Source of the DNA: a bacterium
GTDB taxonomy: Bacteria > Bacteroidota > Ignavibacteria > SZUA-365
Reading direction: 5' to 3'
NCBI GenBank assembly: GCA_020444325.1
Contig: JAHLLD010000005.1
Location: forward strand, 124,001 to 188,000
Length of the DNA stretch: 64,000 bases
The number at the start of each line of letters is the position of its first letter. Position 1 is the first letter of the stretch. A model generated the notes under the pieces. It had not been told where the DNA came from. It saw only the letters and a program-made list of their open reading frames with translations, and did no database searches. A program made the position numbers and the translations under genes. Below, one piece after another: positions 25,672 through 33,041 of the stretch.

Positions 25672-26412
25672 ATGGACATCCCACGTATCTTCACCATTAC
25701 CGAAAGTGCACATCGCATTCACAACCCGTTCACCCCTGATAAATTTGTCACGCTCGGGACGGCGCTGCGATTGGAAGAGGAGCAGCATGTGCTCGACCTC
25801 GGCAGCGGGTCGGGGGAGATGCTCTGCACCTGGGCGCGTGACCACGGGATCACCGGTACCGGGGTGGATATGAGTCCGCTGTTCACCGAGCAGGCAAAAG
25901 CCCGCGCGGAAGAACTTGGTGTCGCCGATCGGCTCGAATTTATCCATGACGATGCAGCAGGATTTGTGGCCGAGGAGAAGGCCGATATCGCTGCCTGCAT
26001 CGGCGCTACCTGGATCGGTGGGGGTGTGGCAGGTACCATCGAACTTCTCGAAAACAGCCTGCGCGAGGGAGGAATGATTCTCATCGGCGAACCGTACTGG
26101 CGGCAGCTGCCACCCTCGGCAGAAGTCGCGCAGGGATGTCTCGCACACGGAATTGACGACTATCTCCTGCTTCCGGATCTCCTTGCGTCGTTTCGCGATC
26201 TTGGCTGCGACGTGGTCGAGATGGTGCTGGCGGATCAGGACGGCTGGGATCGCTACGAGGCGGCCAAATGGCTCACGATGCGCCGGTGGCTGGATGCCAA
26301 TCCCGGCGACGAGATGGCGGAAGAAGTCCGCACCAATCTGACCACGGAACCCACGCGCTATGCCGCGTACACACGTGAATACCTTGGCTGGGGTGTGTTC
26401 GCGCTGATGTGA
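25672..26412 (+). CDS. Class I SAM-dependent methyltransferase
   Basis: The protein has 246 residues. The SAM-binding motif [19 protein letters not shown] is followed by [22 protein letters not shown] (acidic ribose contact) and [11 protein letters not shown], then [17 protein letters not shown]. The last ~100 residues form a cap specific to small-molecule methyltransferases. The substrate is unknown. GAAGGAA lies before the ATG. The 60-bp gap to the RidA gene shows no terminator, so co-transcription is possible. Confidence 0.88.
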   Translation: MDIPRIFTITESAHRIHNPFTPDKFVTLGTALRLEEEQHVLDLGSGSGEMLCTWARDHGITGTGVDMSPLFTEQAKARAEELGVADRLEFIHDDAAGFVAEEKADIAACIGATWIGGGVAGTIELLENSLREGGMILIGEPYWRQLPPSAEVAQGCLAHGIDDYLLLPDLLASFRDLGCDVVEMVLADQDGWDRYEAAKWLTMRRWLDANPGDEMAEEVRTNLTTEPTRYAAYTREYLGWGVFALM

Positions 26413-26482
26413 CGCTGATGCGTGCACACTTTGCAGACACGATGCCGAACGGTCCATTTCCTTCTTCGCCGAGGCTCCTGCA

Positions 26483-26635
26483 ATGCATCCGAACACCACG
26501 CTCATCAAGGGCGTGGTCTGCGGCGTGCGCGTGGAGGATGTCGAAGACCCGCTCATGCAGAAAATCCGCTACATGGATAAGCTCATCGACGAGCTGGCAC
26601 GCGGAAAGAAGATGGAGAAAATCCTGCGGGAATAG
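26483..26635 (+). CDS. Small basic/acidic protein, 50 aa
   Basis: An unlisted short frame encodes 50 residues: a hydrophobic start ([16 protein letters not shown]) and a charged amphipathic helix ([20 protein letters not shown]) ending KILRE. Codon use resembles its neighbours. AGGCTCCTGCA before the ATG is not a good ribosome-binding site. I do not recognise it; it could be a real microprotein or the stump of a longer gene. Moderate to low confidence. Confidence 0.45.
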   Translation: MHPNTTLIKGVVCGVRVEDVEDPLMQKIRYMDKLIDELARGKKMEKILRE

Positions 26636-26671
26636 ACTTGCGCATGTAGCACATTCTGACTACATTCGGAC

Positions 26672-26908
26672 ATGGCGAGAAAAGACACATATGTGAGAGC
26701 GCGGGTCGATGAACGTCTCAAGCGGGAATCTGAAGAGATTCTGCTCGCATTGGGATTGACCACCACCGATGCAATCAGGATTTTTCTCCATCAGGTACGG
26801 CTTACTAAGGGACTGCCATTTGATGTCCGTCTGAACGAAGACAACTCGGATATCCTTCTACCGAACTCAATGCGTAGGGAGGCATTGGATTCTTTCTATG
26901 ACGACTGA
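26672..26908 (+). CDS. RelB/DinJ-type antitoxin
   Basis: The protein has 78 residues. The N-terminal ribbon-helix-helix is clear (DTYVRARVDERLKRESEEILLALGLTTTDAIRIFLHQV), followed by GLPFDVRLN, the usual RelB/DinJ phrase, and an acidic C-terminal tail for toxin binding. It binds operator DNA as a dimer and neutralises the toxin. The toxin gene overlaps its end by 11 bp. The partner is PemK-type rather than RelE/YafQ-type, so this is a mixed pair. Confidence 0.88.
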   Translation: MARKDTYVRARVDERLKRESEEILLALGLTTTDAIRIFLHQVRLTKGLPFDVRLNEDNSDILLPNSMRREALDSFYDD

Positions 26909-27218
26909 ACCGGGTCAAGTATTTATCGTTGATCTTGGCATGACCGCGAAACCGCGACCGATGCTGGTCGTTTCAAGGCGTGACGAGAATGCACCAAGAG
27001 CTTTAAGCGTTTGTGCACCGATTACAACAAGCAATCGGGGCAGCAGATATGAAATTGCCATCGGCAAACCTCGCTTCCTGCGAAGGCAGAGCTTTGTCAA
27101 CCTCCAGGGTCTTCAAGCTATCCAGCATCACGAACTTGGAAAGCCACTCGGCATGCTGTCGAAGGAAAAGATGGATGAGGTGAAAAAGGCACTCAGCTGG
27201 ATGTTAGATCTTCCTTGA
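26898..27218 (+). CDS. PemK/MazF-type toxin (endoribonuclease)
   Basis: The protein has 106 residues. It begins TTEPGQVFIVDLGMTAKPRPMLVVSR and continues with SVCAPITTSNRGSRYEIAIG, QSFVNLQGLQAI, and KEKMDEVKKALSWMLDL, the pattern of MazF/PemK mRNA interferases. These cleave mRNA at short sequences in the cytoplasm when free of antitoxin. It overlaps the RelB/DinJ-like gene by 11 bp, so the pair is translated together. Confidence 0.88.
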   Translation: MTTEPGQVFIVDLGMTAKPRPMLVVSRRDENAPRALSVCAPITTSNRGSRYEIAIGKPRFLRRQSFVNLQGLQAIQHHELGKPLGMLSKEKMDEVKKALSWMLDLP

Positions 27219-27382
27219 GAAAACGTTCTGCAAGATGTACACAGTGATCTATCGCTGATACGATACCATGTGCCAGCTTTATGGGAATGAACCACCTCAC
27301 CCTGGCAATTTCTTCCAGGTGCACATAAGCCATTGAATTGCTACCAGCTGAATTCGAGTCCGGCAGGATTGTGTGAAGTTTT

Positions 27383-27399
27383 TATGCAACTTCTGCATA
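27383..27399. repeat. Copy of the TATGCA-N5-TGCATA palindrome, upstream of the glycosidase gene
   Basis: Arms TATGCA and TGCATA flank the five-base spacer ACTTC. The motif is 49 bp before the glycosidase ATG at 27448. It matches the copies at 29854-29870 (inside the 3' part of that gene) and 49776-49898. When oriented, the spacers read GAAGT, GAAAG, GAACG, GAATG and GAAAC, so the family consensus is TATGCAGAANNTGCATA. Confidence 0.7.
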
Positions 27400-27447
27400 T
27401 TTCATGGGTTGGTATCACAACAGCCATCCCATAGTCAGCAGGATTCC

Positions 27448-30096
27448 ATGCGCAGTTTCTCCAGCTTTCGACGAGTTTCCCTCCATTCCCTCATTTCCCT
27501 CCTTGCCCTCTGCTTCGCTGCCGCTGCAGTGCACGCACAGACCTTCGTCACCGTCGACGACAGCGTACTGGTGAAGGATGTGCGACGCTTCGGTATCAAT
27601 GTCGGGTCGCGCTCGCAGTGGGGTGCGGCGCAATTCATGAAAAATCTGATCGACAATCCGGGCTTCGAGGCGGGACGATTTGCGTCCGTCGTGCTGGCTG
27701 AGGATGGGGCGTCGGTTTCGCTTTTCCCGATGGCGTTCTGGGACCCGGCGTGGAACAACGATCAGTATGGCGTCGGCTGGCCGGAGGATTTCTGGGATGG
27801 GGCCGAGTATGAAATCGTCTGGGGTGCGGCGAAGGGACGCAGCGGACAGGTGACGGATTTTTCGATCGCGGGGGGACAGAATGTGTTCACCCTCGATGGC
27901 AGCGGTGCGGCACCGGGACGGCTTGATGTGATGCTGCTTCGGGGAAAGGACATCCCGGGTTTCGGCGGGAATACCTCCGTTGCCGATGCCACCACGGTGC
28001 GGCCTGGGAGTCCGGGCCGGCAGTCCCTCCGCCTCACAAACGGCGGCTACGTCTACCGCTTTTACATGGATTCCCTCTGGCGCGACGGTGACCGCTCGGC
28101 CGGGAAGCTGCTCGTCATCAATGGCCAGTACCATTTCTCCATCTGGGCCAAGGCTGCCGCGGAAGGTGATGAACTGCGCGTGCGTTTCTTCCGCGAAGGT
28201 GAAGCGAATTTTCTCGACGAGCGCATCGCACTGACGACCGAATGGCAGCATATTGAGCGCAACTTCTTTGTGGCTGAGGGAGCGGATCCCGTCCGTGAAT
28301 ACACAGAAGAAGAATATCATCCCATCCTCGGCTTCCAGCTCGAGGCGTCCAGCAGCGGCTCCGAAGTGTGGGTCGATGATGTGGAACTGTACTCCACCGA
28401 GGATCAGAATCCCACGGTGTTCACCGACAGCTACGTCGACAGGTTGATGGAATTGCATCCGGGCATCCTGCGTTACTGGGGTGGACAGCTTGGCGCGTCG
28501 CTGGACGATCAGCTGGCTGCGCCGTTCGCGCGGCGCACGCATGGGTATTCCCCGAGAACACGTAATGCCGGATCCTGGCCGTACTCCCTGCACGAGTTTC
28601 TCGAACTGTGTGATTATGTGGATGCGGATCCGTGGTATGTGATGCCACCGACGTTTGCGCGCGAAGAGATTGAAGGACTCGTGGAATACCTTGCCGCTCC
28701 GGCAACGGCGGAATACCCGCGCGCGATGCAGCGGGCGGCGATGGGACACCCGGAGCCCTGGACGCGGCGCTTCACACGCATGCATATCGAATACGGGAAT
28801 GAACTCTGGGGCGCGGCCAGCGGTGGTGATCCTTTCATGGGCGCATCCGTCAACGGCGGCGTGCGCCTCGGCAATATCGCCAGCGACCGCTTCGACCTCC
28901 TGCGCGCTGCGCCGCATTTCGATGGGTCCACCATGACACTGGTGATCGGGGGACAGGCGGGATACGCCGGTCGTCAGCGGGAAATCGTGCAGAACAGCAG
29001 TTCCCACGACGCTGTCGCACTCGCTCCGTATTTCGGTGTGCTCGATAGCTGGTCGAGCGACGAGGAAATCTTCCTTCCCCTCTTTGCCGCGCCTATTGCT
29101 TCAGCAGCGACAGGGGGAATGCATGAAAGCCGGGGATATCTCGATGAGGGTGGCGGGACGGGAATGTCCATCTACGAAATCAACTTCCACACCACGCATG
29201 GCAACGCGCCGATCGATGTGCGCAACGATTACCTGACCGGCGCCGGCGGTGCCATTGCGCTGCCGCTGAGCATGCTCGTCTACCAGCGCGATCTCGCGGT
29301 GCGGGATCAGTGCGCCTTCTCTTCGCTGCAGTATTCCTTCCGTCTCGAGAACGGCGACATGGCGCGGCTCTGGGGAATGCTGCGCGACGTGGAAGCCACC
29401 GGTCGCAAGCGTCCCACCTGGCTTGGCGTCGAACTCGTCAACCATGCCATCAAAGGCAACGCCATGCGCACAACGCAATCAGGCGAAAATCCCACCTGGC
29501 TGCAGGAGTCCATCAACGGAGTGGGAGAGGAAACACTGGTGGAGGAGATACAGTCCTTCGCCTTCGCCGACGGAAAACAGTGGTCCCTCGTACTCTTCAA
29601 CCTCAGTCTCGACACCCCGCACCGGGTGGAATTCACCGTGCCCGGCGTTCCCAACGCCAACGCGCACTGGTATTCCATCGAGCCCGCATCCATACACGAC
29701 GATAATGAAGACAGCACCACCATCGTCATCGACAGCACGCAGCTGACGGACTTCTACAACGGTTTCTCATTCGAACTGCAGCCGCACACCATACACGTAT
29801 TCACCTGGGAAAACGAAGCCACATCCAGCGTAAGCATCCCGTTGCCCGGAGAATATGCACTTTCTGCATATTCCTCTGCTGGCAGCGTCCGCGTGCACTA
29901 CGCGCTTCCCCGTACCCAGCACATCCGCCTCGACGCCTACGACCTCCTCGGCCGCCACATCCACACCCTCGCCGACCGCGAAACCACAGCAGGACAGCAG
30001 CAGCTCACCTGGCAGCCCGGTGCGTCCGGCACGTATTTACTGGTCATGCGAAGCGCGGAGGGAATGCGGAGTGTGAGGGTGGTGAGTACACGCTAG
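27448..30096 (+). CDS. Secreted GH-A-clan glycoside hydrolase (arabinofuranosidase-like) with T9SS-like C-terminus
   Basis: The protein has 882 residues. Signal peptide ISLLALCFAAAAVHAQ. An N-terminal region (RRFGINVGSRSQW, LIDNPGFEAGRF) and a carbohydrate-binding jelly roll at about 150-330 precede a TIM-barrel domain. There HIEYGNELWG gives the acid/base Glu of clan A, and SIYEINFHTTHG a probable nucleophile Glu. The C-terminus carries a beta-sandwich and a sorting domain (IRLDAYDLLGRHIHTLADRE, GTYLLVMRS). It probably cleaves plant- or algal-type polysaccharide outside the cell. The ATG at 27448 begins the signal peptide. TATGCA palindromes lie 49 bp upstream and inside the 3' end. Confidence 0.82.
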   Translation: MRSFSSFRRVSLHSLISLLALCFAAAAVHAQTFVTVDDSVLVKDVRRFGINVGSRSQWGAAQFMKNLIDNPGFEAGRFASVVLAEDGASVSLFPMAFWDPAWNNDQYGVGWPEDFWDGAEYEIVWGAAKGRSGQVTDFSIAGGQNVFTLDGSGAAPGRLDVMLLRGKDIPGFGGNTSVADATTVRPGSPGRQSLRLTNGGYVYRFYMDSLWRDGDRSAGKLLVINGQYHFSIWAKAAAEGDELRVRFFREGEANFLDERIALTTEWQHIERNFFVAEGADPVREYTEEEYHPILGFQLEASSSGSEVWVDDVELYSTEDQNPTVFTDSYVDRLMELHPGILRYWGGQLGASLDDQLAAPFARRTHGYSPRTRNAGSWPYSLHEFLELCDYVDADPWYVMPPTFAREEIEGLVEYLAAPATAEYPRAMQRAAMGHPEPWTRRFTRMHIEYGNELWGAASGGDPFMGASVNGGVRLGNIASDRFDLLRAAPHFDGSTMTLVIGGQAGYAGRQREIVQNSSSHDAVALAPYFGVLDSWSSDEEIFLPLFAAPIASAATGGMHESRGYLDEGGGTGMSIYEINFHTTHGNAPIDVRNDYLTGAGGAIALPLSMLVYQRDLAVRDQCAFSSLQYSFRLENGDMARLWGMLRDVEATGRKRPTWLGVELVNHAIKGNAMRTTQSGENPTWLQESINGVGEETLVEEIQSFAFADGKQWSLVLFNLSLDTPHRVEFTVPGVPNANAHWYSIEPASIHDDNEDSTTIVIDSTQLTDFYNGFSFELQPHTIHVFTWENEATSSVSIPLPGEYALSAYSSAGSVRVHYALPRTQHIRLDAYDLLGRHIHTLADRETTAGQQQLTWQPGASGTYLLVMRSAEGMRSVRVVSTR
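29854..29870. repeat. Copy of the TATGCA-N5-TGCATA palindrome within coding sequence
   Basis: Arms TATGCA and TGCATA with spacer CTTTC, inside the linker before the sorting domain of the glycosidase. Its presence in coding DNA shows that the motif is not restricted to promoters. Confidence 0.65.
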
Positions 30097-30188
30097 AGCC
30101 TCCGCTCCGCGGAGGCGCTGGAGCCGCTGGAGGCGCTGGAGCCGCTGGAGGCGCTGGAGCCGCTTCGGCCTTCGGCCTCAGCGTCGAT
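30097..30188. repeat. Hairpin and 18-bp tandem repeat after the glycosidase gene
   Basis: A hairpin with arms GCCTCCGC/GCGGAGGC and a three-base loop (30098-30116) directly follows the stop. It is followed by the 18-bp unit GCTGGAGCCGCTGGAGGC repeated about 2.7 times (30117-30164) and a small CGGCCTTCGGCC-like stem. No T-run is present. The region leads into the 118-bp element. Confidence 0.75.
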
Positions 30189-30306
30189 CATCGTCCCCAC
30201 GCTCCGCGTGGGGACGTCTTCCTCCCGCCGCTCTGCGGCGATTAAGAAGCACAATGAACGCAGAGCGTTCGAAGCGCGCGTCCCCACGCAGAGCGTGGGG
30301 ACGATG
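30189..30306. repeat. 118-bp nested-palindrome element, copy 2
   Basis: The element starts CATCGTCCCCACG and ends CGTGGGGACGATG. The outer ~28 bp at each end are inverted repeats of each other, and each is itself a hairpin with GTCCCCACGC/GCGTGGGGAC arms and a three-base loop. Inside are a CGCCGC/GCGGCG stem with TCT loop and a GAACGC/GCGTTC stem with AGA loop. It has no ORF with a plausible start. Copies of exactly the same length lie at 35004, 40453 and 41292. Confidence 0.9.
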
Positions 30307-30340
30307 GACGTCGCGTCAGCGACGCTCCCGCGCGCGGTAT

Positions 30341-30375
30341 AAACAAAAGCACCCCGCCTCTTGGAGACGGGGTGC
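30341..30375 (-). terminator. Intrinsic terminator of the small calcium-loop protein gene (copy 1)
   Basis: On the reverse strand, a stem of GCACCCCG with complementary CGGGGTGC and a short loop (30349-30375) is followed by a T-rich run (complement of AAACAAAA at 30341-30348). It lies 24 bp after the stop of the gene at 30399-30833. A different terminator with the same layout follows the duplicate gene. Confidence 0.8.
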
Positions 30376-30398
30376 AGTCTTGAGAGACGCCGCGTTAC

Positions 30399-30833
30399 TT
30401 ACTTGCCCCGGCGGCCGTTGCCCTTGGGACCGGTTTCGTCACATTCGCCCGTGCCCGTTCCGGTACCTTCGCCGGCGTTTCCACCGCGCATACCGCGTTC
30501 ACCGACGTTACCCGTGCCGGAACCCGGGACGTAGTCAGGATCCTGTCCGTTGGGGATACCGTCGCCGTCGGCGTCCGGTGCGTTGTCATTGATGCCGTCA
30601 CCATCAGCGTCGACGAATCCGCGTCCGCTGATCGTGCCGGTGTAATCTTCATCGCGTCCGTTGGGGATACCGTCGCCGTCATCGTCCATGGCATTGTCAT
30701 TGTAACCGTCGCCATTGGCGTCGACGAAGCCCTTACCATCAGGCTTGCCCTGAGCGTAAGTGTCCTGCGTGTTGATGACCGTGAGCGTGAGAGCGAAAGC
30801 GAAGAGAGCTGCGAGGGAAAGAATGCGTTTCAT
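30399..30833 (-). CDS. Small secreted protein with calcium-loop (thrombospondin type 3/EF-like) repeats, copy 1
   Basis: The protein has 144 residues. Signal peptide MKRILSLAALFAFALTLTV, cleavage near YAQG. The mature part is four acidic DxDGD-type loops: FVDANGDGYNDNA, DDDGDGIPNGRDED, FVDADGDGINDNA and DADGDGIPNGQDPD, arranged as two repeats of ~40 residues. A Gly/Thr/Arg-rich tail with one Cys (GTGECDETGPKGNGRRGK) follows. Such loops bind calcium. There is no sorting domain, so it is probably released to the periplasm or exported otherwise. AGGAG lies before the ATG. The gene is nearly identical to 40648-41082; the only protein differences seen are conservative (for example T/V after YTGT). 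Confidence 0.88.
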   Translation of the reverse strand: MKRILSLAALFAFALTLTVINTQDTYAQGKPDGKGFVDANGDGYNDNAMDDDGDGIPNGRDEDYTGTISGRGFVDADGDGINDNAPDADGDGIPNGQDPDYVPGSGTGNVGERGMRGGNAGEGTGTGTGECDETGPKGNGRRGK

Positions 30834-30897
30834 GATGAACTCCTGTTGAAAATGATTCGGTGCGTATTTGCGATTCTGTCCCTAAGCAAACCACAAC

Positions 30898-30952
30898 CGT
30901 GCCAAAACCGAAAAACGCCGATTCCGGCGCATTTTCGATGATGACTCATCGG
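30898..30952 (-). promoter_or_regulatory. Upstream box of the small calcium-loop gene (copy 1), shared with the 57-aa gene
   Basis: Read on the reverse strand, a TGAGTCAT word followed by ATCG and AAATG is separated from CGGTTTTGGCACG by a CGCCG/CGGCG mini-stem and five Ts. The 57-aa gene has TGACTCATATTCGGGAATG directly joined to CGGTTTTGGCGCG (59911-59942). The stem plus T-run looks like a small terminator inserted into the shared element, perhaps blocking readthrough from the upstream FG-GAP operon. Confidence 0.55.
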
Positions 30953-31010
30953 ATGGAGTTCCATACTTGCAAGATTCGTCGAAGGGGGAGGCAAGGAATG
31001 TCGAGGGGGT

Positions 31011-31210
31011 CCCCCGCTTCGCGGGGGAAGTTGTTTCCACTCGACCCGCTACGCAGGTCTCGTGGAGTTTTTTTCTCCGCTGCGCGGAGAAGGTGTTTCT
31101 GCTTCGTCCTGCTTCGCATGACTTCGCAGAGTCATCGCGCCTTCGGCGCGCATTTGACAATCAAAACGCCCCGAAGGGGCAAGAACTCCACAAGTCCCGC
31201 GAAGCGGGAC
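31011..31210. repeat. Array of short hairpins, mostly with three-base loops
   Basis: Successive stems are CCCCCGC/GCGGGGG with loop TTC (31011-31027), CTCCGC/GCGGAG with loop TGC, GCGCC/GGCGC with loop TTC, GCCCC/GGGGC with loop GAA, and GTCCCGC/GCGGGAC with loop GAA (ending 31210). Part of it (31030-31151) is duplicated at 34863-34984. The remainder of the 488-bp gap 30834-31321 holds the promoter of the small gene and no supportable ORF. Confidence 0.8.
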
Positions 31211-31321
31211 GCGGTGGAAAAAACGGCGCAGCCAAAAACTCCGCGACCTGTCCGCCACAGTTCGAGCGAAGCGAGAACGACGGCGGAAGCGGATCGCCGC
31301 GGAAACAACGCGCCGAAGGCG

Positions 31322-33034
31322 CTACCTCACGATAATCCCGCGTCCCTCAATGCTGTCCCCATGCGCAACGCTCACATGGTAGTAGCCTGCGCGTAGTTCA
31401 GGGAATGAAATCTGAATCAACGGATCCGGCTTGCTGATTTCGATGTCCTTTCGCAGCACAGTCTGTCCAAGTACATTCCGCAAATGGATGGTCGCTGGAC
31501 CAGAACCTGAGTTCTTCAATCCGATGGTGAGTTGGCGGGTGCTGGGTGGAACGGGGTTGGGATAGATCTGGAAGGCGTCGCGCGAGGGAACGAAGGGTGT
31601 TTCCACATCCGTCAACATATCCGACGAGCCGAGATAAATCTGAAACCTGTGGTCCGCTTTGTTCTCTACTCCTCCGCCGCGCCCGAGTGTGATTACATCG
31701 TCATAGCCATCCCCATTCACATCTCCTGCATCGTGAGCGCCTGGTTCTACCCAATCTTCATCAGGTATTGTGCCGAAGTAGCCAATAGGCTCTCGCACCA
31801 GTCCCCACGGGGTCATAGGATAGAGGTAATACAATGTGCCCAAGGAGATGAAATAGGTTGCCCATCCAATCAAGATATCTCTCGTCCCGTCACCATTCAT
31901 GTCTCCGACTGGACATATCACACGAGGACGAATATCCCCTCCGAATTCAGGTCTATAGTTGGGAATGGAATCATCAGGGACGGGATGCTGCGGCAGCTGT
32001 GCTGATCCGTGAAAAACGAGGACATCACCATAGGAAGTGCGAACAGCCTGATCAATGATGTCGTCGTAGCCATCCAGATCGATATCCATGATGTGGGAGA
32101 AAAACTTACTCGGGCTCCATCCGGAATCTGCGTGTAGCGTCCGGCCGATGCCGGTAAGATCAGCATTGTTCCCGGGGTAATAATCCCAGTATTCGGCTGT
32201 CCGCTGCTCAGTTGCGTCGTAGAAACCATAACACAGAATATCATCACAACCGTTGCCATCGAGATCCCCGGTCATCATCGTATGTGCAATCGCGTGGAAG
32301 CCGATCCCACGTTTTCTCGCGTAGAACTCCAGATCAGCCTGATCGTCCAGGAGCTTGCCACCGTACAGCAGGACGAGTTTTGCTCTCGATGGAAGGGATG
32401 TGTCAAGAACCTTGAACAACAGGTCCGTATATCCATCCCCGTTGAAGTCGAGAGTCTGAATCGCGCTGCGCTGCTCATCCTCGAAATCAAAGCACCCCCA
32501 TCCGCTGGAATCCGGTCCGCGCAGCTCCATGTCAGGTTCAAAATTGAAATACGGCGGATTCGGATGGCGGAAGAACAGACGCACGCGACCCCGGTAGTCC
32601 GCATTGTAGACCTTGTCTCTCCAGCCTACGCCGGTAGCAATGTCGATTCGTCCATCTCCGTTGAAATCCCCGGACGCGAGTCCCGTGGAGCCACCGGGGA
32701 GAATGATCGCGGGGTCATGGTCCAGCGGATCCCCACCAAAGAAGATGAATGTCGTATCGAGCGACGCCGAAACAGCGAAATCGTCGTACCCATCGTCATT
32801 GATATCTCCCAGCTTGCAGAACCACCGTGCAAATCCTGGATGCTCCCCATGAACAACCTCGTCGTAGAGTTCGATTTGGTGTTTCGGGATGTCCGGCATG
32901 GCGGAAGGCGCGTACCCTGTACCTCTGTCCTGCGCGAAGGCCGCCGACCCAACGATTATCGAGAGCATGAGCAGTAGGCCTACGGCATACGCAAATTGCC
33001 TGCTGACCACTACGATGTTGAAGTTTATCTGCAT
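31322..33034 (-). CDS. T9SS-exported seven-FG-GAP-repeat propeller protein, paralogue A
   Basis: The protein has 570 residues. Signal peptide VGLLLMLSIIVGSAAFAQ. Seven DxNxDGxxD calcium loops of integrin-type FG-GAP repeats occur at about 76, 122, 195, 256, 317, 377 and 437, spaced 46-73 residues, so a seven-bladed propeller is expected. Residues 490-570 form a T9SS type A sorting domain (FQIYPNPVPPSTRQLTIGL, LRNVLGQTVLRKDIEI, LRAGYYHVSVAHG, GRGIIVR). The ATG at 33034 begins the signal peptide and lies 7 bp after the stop of paralogue B; it is the second gene of a two-gene operon. Five copies lie in the window; this one carries the DWVEPG and NKADHR variants. Likely a surface adhesin or carbohydrate- or protein-binding scaffold; substrate unknown. 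Confidence 0.9.
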   Translation of the reverse strand: MQINFNIVVVSRQFAYAVGLLLMLSIIVGSAAFAQDRGTGYAPSAMPDIPKHQIELYDEVVHGEHPGFARWFCKLGDINDDGYDDFAVSASLDTTFIFFGGDPLDHDPAIILPGGSTGLASGDFNGDGRIDIATGVGWRDKVYNADYRGRVRLFFRHPNPPYFNFEPDMELRGPDSSGWGCFDFEDEQRSAIQTLDFNGDGYTDLLFKVLDTSLPSRAKLVLLYGGKLLDDQADLEFYARKRGIGFHAIAHTMMTGDLDGNGCDDILCYGFYDATEQRTAEYWDYYPGNNADLTGIGRTLHADSGWSPSKFFSHIMDIDLDGYDDIIDQAVRTSYGDVLVFHGSAQLPQHPVPDDSIPNYRPEFGGDIRPRVICPVGDMNGDGTRDILIGWATYFISLGTLYYLYPMTPWGLVREPIGYFGTIPDEDWVEPGAHDAGDVNGDGYDDVITLGRGGGVENKADHRFQIYLGSSDMLTDVETPFVPSRDAFQIYPNPVPPSTRQLTIGLKNSGSGPATIHLRNVLGQTVLRKDIEISKPDPLIQISFPELRAGYYHVSVAHGDSIEGRGIIVR

Positions 33035-33041
33035 GCGGCCC

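Noticed and set aside
25234-29007. Large reverse-strand ORFs of 440 and 530 codons opposite the RidA/methyltransferase and glycosidase genes
   Set aside because: The forward genes have clear family signatures. GC-rich genes often leave the antisense frame open, and these translations show no domain.
30872-30898. A possible sigma-54 promoter (TGGCAC and TTGC words) upstream of the small calcium-loop gene
   Set aside because: The distance between the GG and GC positions is about 16 bp rather than the required ~12, so the spacing is wrong.
30870-31396. 178-codon forward ORF through the hairpin array
   Set aside because: Composed of hairpin repeats in translation, overlaps the end of paralogue A and lacks a start signal.
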